Below are positions 56,199 to 64,000 of a DNA stretch of 64,000 nt, piece after piece. The notes beneath the pieces are model-generated. The model was not told the DNA's origin, did not search any database, and saw only the letters and a list, made by a program, of their open reading frames with translations. The position numbers were made by a program, and so were the translations under genes. Origin of the DNA: Neoarius graeffei (lineage: Eukaryota; Chordata; Actinopteri; Siluriformes; Ariidae); NCBI RefSeq assembly GCF_027579695.1, contig NC_083578.1, forward strand, positions 1,804,768 through 1,868,767, in the 5' to 3' direction. Numbering within the stretch: position 1 is the stretch's first letter; every line of letters starts with the position of its first letter.

Positions 56199-59100
56199 CC
56201 ACTCTCAGCCAATCAGAACACACCGTACTGCTCTCAGCCAATCAGATCACAATGTGCTGCTCTCAGCCAATCAGAACACACCGTACTGCTCTCAGCCCAT
56301 CAGAACACACCGTACTGCTCTCAGCCCATCAGATCACACCGCGCTGCTCTCAGCCCATCAGATCACACCGTACTGCTCTCAGCCCATCAGAACACACCGT
56401 ACTGCTCTCAGCCCATCAGAACACACCGTACTGCTCTCAGCCAATCAGATCACACCATACTGCTCTCAGCCCATCAGATCACACCGTACTGCTCTCAGCC
56501 CATCAGAACACACCGTACTGCTCTCAGCCCATCAGAACACACCGTACTGCTCTCAGCCCATCAGATCACACCGCGCTGCTCTCAGCCCATCAGAACACAC
56601 CGTACTGCTCTCAGCCCATCAGAACACACCGCGCTGCTCTCAGCCCATCAGATCACACCGCGCTGCTCTCAGCCCATCAGAACACACCGTACTGCTCTCA
56701 GCCCATCAGAACACACCGTACTGCTCTCAGCCCATCAGATCACACCGCGCTGCTCTCAGCCCATCAGAACACACCGTACTGCTCTCAGCCCATCAGAACA
56801 CACCGTACTGCTCTCAGCCCATCAGATCACACCGCGCTGCTCTCAGCCCATCAGAACACACCGTACTGCTCTCAGCCCATCAGATCACACCGTACTGCTC
56901 TCAGCCCATCAGAACACACCGTACTGCTCTCAGCCCATCAGAACACACCGTACTGCTCTCAGCCAATCAGATCACACCATACTGCTCTCAGCCCATCAGA
57001 TCACACCGTACTGCTCTCAGCCCATCAGAACACACCGTACTGCTCTCAGCCCATCAGAACACACCGTACTGCTCTCAGCCCATCAGATCACACCGCGCTG
57101 CTCTCAGCCCATCAGAACACACCGTACTGCTCTCAGCCCATCAGAACACACCGCGCTGCTCTCAGCCCATCAGAACACACCGTACTGCTCTCAGCCCATC
57201 AGATCACACCGCGCTGCTCTCAGCCCATCAGATCACACCGTACTGCTCTCAGCCCATCAGAACACACCGCACTGCTCTCAGCCCATCAGAACACACCGCG
57301 CTGCTCTCAGCCCATCAGAACACACCGTACTGCTCTCAGCCCATCAGATCACACCGTACTGCTCTCAGCCCATCAGATCACACCGCGCTGCTCTCAGCCC
57401 GTCAGACCACACCATACTGCTCTCAGCCCGTCAGACCACACCATACTGCTCTCAGCCAATCAGATCACACCGCGCTGCTCTCAGCCCATCAGAACACACC
57501 GCACTGCTCTCAGCCCATCAGAACACACCGCGCTGCTCTCAGCCCATCAGAACACACCGTACTGCTCTCAGCCCATCAGATCACACCGTACTGCTCTCAG
57601 CCCATCAGATCACACCGCGCTGCTCTCAGCCCGTCAGACCACACCATACTGCTCTCAGCCCGTCAGACCACACCATACTGCTCTCAGCCCATCAGAACAC
57701 ACCGCGCTGCTCTCAGCCCATCAGAACACACCGCACTGCTCTCAGCCCATCAGAACACACCGCGCTGCTCTCAGCCCATCAGAACACACCGTACTGCTCT
57801 CAGCCCATCAGATCACACCGTACTGCTCTCAGCCCATCAGATCACACCGCGCTGCTCTCAGCCCGTCAGATCACACCGTACTGCTCTCAGCCCATCAGAA
57901 CACACCGTACTGCTCTCAGCCCATCAGAACACACCATACTGCTCTCAGCCCGTCAGATCACACCATACTGCTCTCAGCCCATCAGATCACACCGTGCTGC
58001 TCTCAGCCAATCAGAACACACCGTACTGCTCTCAGCCCATCAGATCACACCGTGCTGCTCTCAGCCAATCAGATCACACCGTGCTGCTCTCAGCCCATCA
58101 GAACACACCGTACTGCTCTCAGCCCATCAGATCACACCGTACTGCTCTCAGCCCATCAGAACACACCGTACTGCTCTCAGCCCGTCAGATCACACCATAC
58201 TGCTCTCAGCCCATCAGATCACACCGTGCTGCTCTCAGCCAATCAGAACACACCGTACTGCTCTCAGCCCATCAGAACACACCGTACTGCTCTCAGCCCG
58301 TCAGATCACACCATACTGCTCTCAGCCCATCAGAACACACCGTACTGCTCTCAGCCCATCAGATCACACCGTACTGCTCTCAGCCCATCAGATCACACCG
58401 TACTGCTCTCAGCCCATCAGATCACACCGTACTGCTCTCAGCCCATCAGATCACACCGTACTGCTCTCAGCCCATCAGATCACACCGCGCTGCTCTCAGC
58501 CCATCAGATCACACCGTACTGCTCTCAGCCCATCAGAACACACCGCACTGCTCTCAGCCCATCAGAACACACCGTACTGCTCTCAGCCCATCAGAACACA
58601 CCGTACTGCTCTCAGCCCATCAGAACACACCGCACTGCTCTCAGCCCATCAGAACACACCGTACTGCTCTCAGCCCATCAGAACACACCGCACTGCTCTC
58701 AGCCCATCAGAACACACCGCACTGCTCTCAGCCCATCAGATCACACCGTACTGCTCTCAGCCCATCAGAACACACCGCACTGCTCTCAGCCCATCAGATC
58801 ACACCGTACTGCTCTCAGCCCATCAGAACACACCGTACTGCTCTCAGCCCATCAGATCACACCGTACTGCTCTCAGCCCATCAGAACACACCGTACTGCT
58901 CTCAGCCCATCAGAACACACCGTACTGCTCTCAGCCCATCAGATCACACCGTACTGCTCTCAGCCCATCAGAACACACCGTACTGCTCTCAGCCCATCAG
59001 AACACACCGTACTGCTCTCAGCCCATCAGAACACACCGTACTGCTCTCAGCCCGTCAGAACACACCGTACTGCTCTCAGCCCATCAGACCACACCGCGCT

Positions 59101-62100
59101 GCTCTCAGCCCATCAGATCACACCGCGCTGCTCTCAGCCCATCAGAACACACCGTACTGCTCTCAGCCCATCAGAACACACCGTACTGCTCTCAGCCCAT
59201 CAGACCACACCGCGCTGCTCTCAGCCCATCAGATCACACCGTACTGCTCTCAGCCCATCAGAACACACCGTACTGCTCTCAGCCCATCAGAACACACCGT
59301 ACTGCTCTCAGCCCATCAGAACACACCGTACTGCTCTCAGCCCATCAGAACACACCGCACTGCTCTCAGCCCATCAGAACACACCGTACTGCTCTCAGCC
59401 CATCAGATCACACCGTACTGCTCTCAGCCCATCAGAACACACCGTACTGCTCTCAGCCCATCAGAACACACCGCGCTGCTCTCAGCCCATCAGAACACAC
59501 CGTACTGCTCTCAGCCCATCAGATCACACCGCGCTGCTCTCAGCCCATCAGATCACACCGTACTGCTCTCAGCCCATCAGAACACACCGCACTGCTCTCA
59601 GCCCATCAGAACACACCGCGCTGCTCTCAGCCCATCAGAACACACCGTACTGCTCTCAGCCCATCAGATCACACCGTGCTGCTCTCAGCCCATCAGATCA
59701 CACCGTACTGCTCTCAGCCAATCAGATCACACCGCGCTGCTCTCAGCCCGTCAGACCACACCATACTGCTCTCAGCCCGTCAGACCACACCATACTGCTC
59801 TCAGCCAATCAGAACACACCGTACTGCTCTCAGCCAATCAGAACACACCGTACTGCTCTCAGCCCATCAGAACACACCGCACTGCTCTCAGCCCATCAGA
59901 TCACACCGTACTGCTCTCAGCCCATCAGACCACACCGCGCTGCTCTCAGCCCATCAGATCACACCGTGCTGCTCTCAGCCCATCAGAACACACCGCACTG
60001 CTCTCAGCCCATCAGAACACACCGCACTGCTCTCAGCCCATCAGACCACACCGCGCTGCTCTCAGCCCATCAGATCACACCGCGCTGCTCTCAGCCCATC
60101 AGAACACACCGTACTGCTCTCAGCCCATCAGATCACACCGCACTGCTCTCAGCCCATCAGACCACACCGCGCTGCTCTCAGCCCATCAGATCACACCGTG
60201 CTGCTCTCAGCCCATCAGAACACACCGCACTGCTCTCAGCCCATCAGAACACACCGTACTGCTCTCAGCCCATCAGACCACACCGCGCTGCTCTCAGCCC
60301 ATCAGACCACACCGCGCTGCTCTCAGCCCATCAGATCACACCGCGCTGCTCTCAGCCCATCAGAACACACCGTACTGCTCTCAGCCCATCAGATCACACC
60401 GTACTGCTCTCAGCCCATCAGAACACACCGCACTGCTCTCAGCCCATCAGAACACACCGTACTGCTCTCAGCCCATCAGATCACACCGCACTGCTCTCAG
60501 CCCATCAGATCACACCGTACTGCTCTCAGCCCATCAGATCACACCGTACTGCTCTCAGCCCATCAGATCACACCGTACTGCTCTCAGCCCATCAGAACAC
60601 ACCGTACTGCTCTCAGCCCATCAGATCACACCGTACTGCTCTCAGCCCATCAGATCACACCGTACTGCTCTCAGCCCATCAGATCACACCGTACTGCTCT
60701 CAGCCCATCAGATCACACCGTACTGCTCTCAGCCCATCAGATCACACCGTACTGCTCTCAGCCCATCAGAACACACCGCACTGCTCTCAGCCCATCAGAA
60801 CACACCGTACTGCTCTCAGCCCATCAGATCACACCGCACTGCTCTCAGCCCATCAGATCACACCGTACTGCTCTCAGCCAATCAGATCACACCGTACTGC
60901 TCTCAGCCCATCAGATCACACCGTACTGCTCTCAGCCCATCAGAACACACCGTACTGCTCTCAGCCCATCAGATCACACCGTACTGCTCTCAGCCCATCA
61001 GATCACACCGTACTGCTCTCAGCCCATCAGATCACACCGTACTGCTCTCAGCCCATCAGATCACACCGTACTGCTCTCAGCCCATCAGATCACACCGTAC
61101 TGCTCTCAGCCCATCAGATCACACCGTACTGCTCTCAGCCCATCAGATCACACCGTACTGCTCTCAGCCCATCAGAACACACCGTACTGCTCTCAGCCCA
61201 TCAGATCACACCGCACTGCTCTCAGCCCATCAGATCACACCGTACTGCTCTCAGCCAATCAGATCACACCGTACTGCTCTCAGCCCATCAGATCACACCG
61301 TACTGCTCTCAGCCCATCAGATCACACCGTACTGCTCTCAGCCCATCAGATCACACCGTACTGCTCTCAGCCCATCAGATCACACCGTACTGCTCTCAGC
61401 CCATCAGATCACACCGTACTGCTCTCAGCCCATCAGATCACACCGTACTGCTCTCAGCCCATCAGATCACACCGTACTGCTCTCAGCCCATCAGATCACA
61501 CCGTACTGCTCTCAGCCCATCAGAACACACCGTACTGCTCTCAGCCCATCAGATCACACCGTACTGCTCTCAGCCCATCAGATCACACCGTACTGCTCTC
61601 AGCCCATCAGAACACACTGCACTGCTCTCAGCCCATCAGATCACACCGTACTGCTCTCAGCCCATCAGATCACACCGTACTGCTCTCAGCCCATCAGATC
61701 ACACCGTACTGCTCTCAGCCCATCAGATCACATCGTACTGCTCTCAGCTCATCAGAACACACTGCACTGCTCTCAGCCCATCAGATCACACCGTACTGCT
61801 CTCAGCCCATCAGAACACACCGTACTGCTCTCAGCCAATCAGAACACACCGTACTGCTCTCAGCCCATCAGATCACACCGTACTGCTCTCAGCCAATCAG
61901 AACACACCGTACTGCTCTCAGCCCATCAGATCACACCGCACTGCTCTCAGCCCATCATATCACACCGTACTGCTCTCAGCCCATCAGAACACACCGCGCT
62001 GCTCTCAGCCCATCAGAACACACCGTACTGCTCTCAGCCCATCAGATCACACCGTGCTGCTCTCAGCCCATCAGATCACACCGTACTGCTCTCAGCCAAT

Positions 62101-64000
62101 CAGATCACACCGCGCTGCTCTCAGCCCGTCAGACCACACCATACTGCTCTCAGCCCGTCAGACCACACCATACTGCTCTCAGCCAATCAGAACACACCGT
62201 ACTGCTCTCAGCCAATCAGAACACACCGTACTGCTCTCAGCCCATCAGAACACACCGCACTGCTCTCAGCCCATCAGATCACACCGTACTGCTCTCAGCC
62301 CATCAGACCACACCGCGCTGCTCTCAGCCCATCAGATCACACCGTGCTGCTCTCAGCCCATCAGAACACACCGCACTGCTCTCAGCCCATCAGAACACAC
62401 CGCACTGCTCTCAGCCCATCAGACCACACCGCGCTGCTCTCAGCCCATCAGATCACACCGCGCTGCTCTCAGCCCATCAGAACACACCGTACTGCTCTCA
62501 GCCCATCAGATCACACCGTACTGCTCTCAGCCCATCAGACCACACCGCGCTGCTCTCAGCCCATCAGACCACACCGCGCTGCTCTCAGCCCATCAGATCA
62601 CACCGCGCTGCTCTCAGCCCATCAGAACACACCGTACTGCTCTCAGCCCATCAGATCACACCGTACTGCTCTCAGCCCATCAGAACACACCGCACTGCTC
62701 TCAGCCCATCAGAACACACCGTACTGCTCTCAGCCCATCAGATCACACCGCACTGCTCTCAGCCCATCAGATCACACCGTACTGCTCTCAGCCCATCAGA
62801 TCACACCGTACTGCTCTCAGCCCATCAGATCACACCGTACTGCTCTCAGCCCATCAGAACACACCGTACTGCTCTCAGCCCATCAGATCACACCGTACTG
62901 CTCTCAGCCCATCAGATCACACCGTACTGCTCTCAGCCCATCAGATCACACCGTACTGCTCTCAGCCCATCAGATCACACCGTACTGCTCTCAGCCCATC
63001 AGATCACACCGTACTGCTCTCAGCCCATCAGAACACACCGCACTGCTCTCAGCCCATCAGAACACACCGTACTGCTCTCAGCCCATCAGATCACACCGCA
63101 CTGCTCTCAGCCCATCAGATCACACCGTACTGCTCTCAGCCAATCAGATCACACCGTACTGCTCTCAGCCCATCAGATCACACCGTACTGCTCTCAGCCC
63201 ATCAGAACACACCGTACTGCTCTCAGCCCATCAGATCACACCGTACTGCTCTCAGCCCATCAGATCACACCGTACTGCTCTCAGCCCATCAGATCACACC
63301 GTACTGCTCTCAGCCCATCAGATCACACCGTACTGCTCTCAGCCCATCAGATCACACCGTACTGCTCTCAGCCCATCAGATCACACCGTACTGCTCTCAG
63401 CCCATCAGATCACACCGTACTGCTCTCAGCCCATCAGATCACACCGTACTGCTCTCAGCCCATCAGATCACACCGTACTGCTCTCAGCCCATCAGATCAC
63501 ACCGTACTGCTCTCAGCCCATCAGATCACACCGTACTGCTCTCAGCCCATCAGATCACACCGTACTGCTCTCAGCCCATCAGATCACACCGTACTGCTCT
63601 CAGCCCATCAGAACACACCGTACTGCTCTCAGCCCATCAGATCACACCGTACTGCTCTCAGCCCATCAGATCACACCGTACTGCTCTCAGCCCATCAGAA
63701 CACACTGCACTGCTCTCAGCCCATCAGATCACACCGTACTGCTCTCAGCCCATCAGATCACACCGTACTGCTCTCAGCCCATCAGATCACACCGTACTGC
63801 TCTCAGCCCATCAGATCACATCGTACTGCTCTCAGCTCATCAGAACACACTGCACTGCTCTCAGCCCATCAGATCACACCGTACTGCTCTCAGCCCATCA
63901 GAACACACCGTACTGCTCTCAGCCAATCAGAACACACCGTACTGCTCTCAGCCCATCAGATCACACCGTACTGCTCTCAGCCAATCAGAACACACCGTAC
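56199..64000. repeat. 29-bp minisatellite, more than 260 units, continuing past the window
   Basis: The unit CTGCTCTCAGCCCATCAGAA plus CACACCGTA is 29 bp. Variable sites are CCCATC/CCAATC/CCCGTC, AGAAC/AGATC/AGACC, and GTACTG/GCGCTG/GCACTG/GTGCTG/ATACTG. The edge units at 56199 carry CCAATCAG and are probably closest to the ancestor. Blocks with the rare pair CCCGTCAGACC recur at about 57398, 57630, 59749 and 62127. The region from about 59640 repeats from about 62018 (2,378 bp = 82 units). No coding potential is claimed. Confidence 0.97.

Overview
The window is vertebrate nuclear DNA, most likely from a teleost fish. Three host loci can be supported by spliced exons in consistent phase. Between them lies a dense layer of fish-type mobile elements: several Tc1/mariner copies, a hAT element, LINE pieces, and at least eight copies of a tRNA-headed SINE of the DANA/Mermaid kind. 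CA/TG microsatellites and long minisatellites are also abundant. I cannot name the species; the SINE and Tc1 content fits a catfish-like or other ray-finned genome.

Layout. (1) 1-12.5 kb: the first two coding exons of a gamma-glutamyltransferase (GGT5-like) gene on the minus strand. Exon 1 is at 12190-12374 and exon 2 at 60-187. The ~12-kb intron between them holds a LINE carrying a nested Tc1 element and a solo LTR, a 40-bp minisatellite split by a SINE, and a second LINE cut by another Tc1. (2) 12.5-23.2 kb: a complete hAT transposon with an open, spliced transposase and a perfect 8-bp target duplication; a deleted Tc1; a LINE tail with nested SINEs; and an unclassified terminal-inverted-repeat element containing a Tc1 and a SINE. 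(3) 23.4-25.2 kb: a 25/13-bp minisatellite abutting a CpG-rich promoter-like region (25.2-25.95 kb). (4) 28985-31995: the whole coding region of asphd2 (four coding exons, 344 residues, plus strand), followed by a probable 3'UTR to about 35.36 kb that holds six Pumilio-type motifs. (5) 35.5-42 kb: SINEs, a truncated Tc1, and a TTAA-flanked element containing another Tc1. (6) 42.4-50.4 kb: a large CTCATACAC-type satellite that switches strand near 48.03 kb and back near 50.27 kb. (7) 51709-52383: one GC-rich, His-rich coding exon of a gene I do not recognise, followed by intron sequence with a SINE and a LINE fragment. (8) 56.2-64 kb: a 29-bp minisatellite that runs off the window, with CCAAT-like units and higher-order repeats.

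The host genes do not form a pathway. GGT5-like and asphd2 are transcribed divergently, and both encode type II membrane enzymes. The most notable features are the intact-looking hAT element, the Pumilio-site cluster, the TG tract at the last asphd2 splice acceptor, and the strand-switching and higher-order minisatellites. I found no novel multi-gene system, and no CRISPR array or RNA gene that I can defend.
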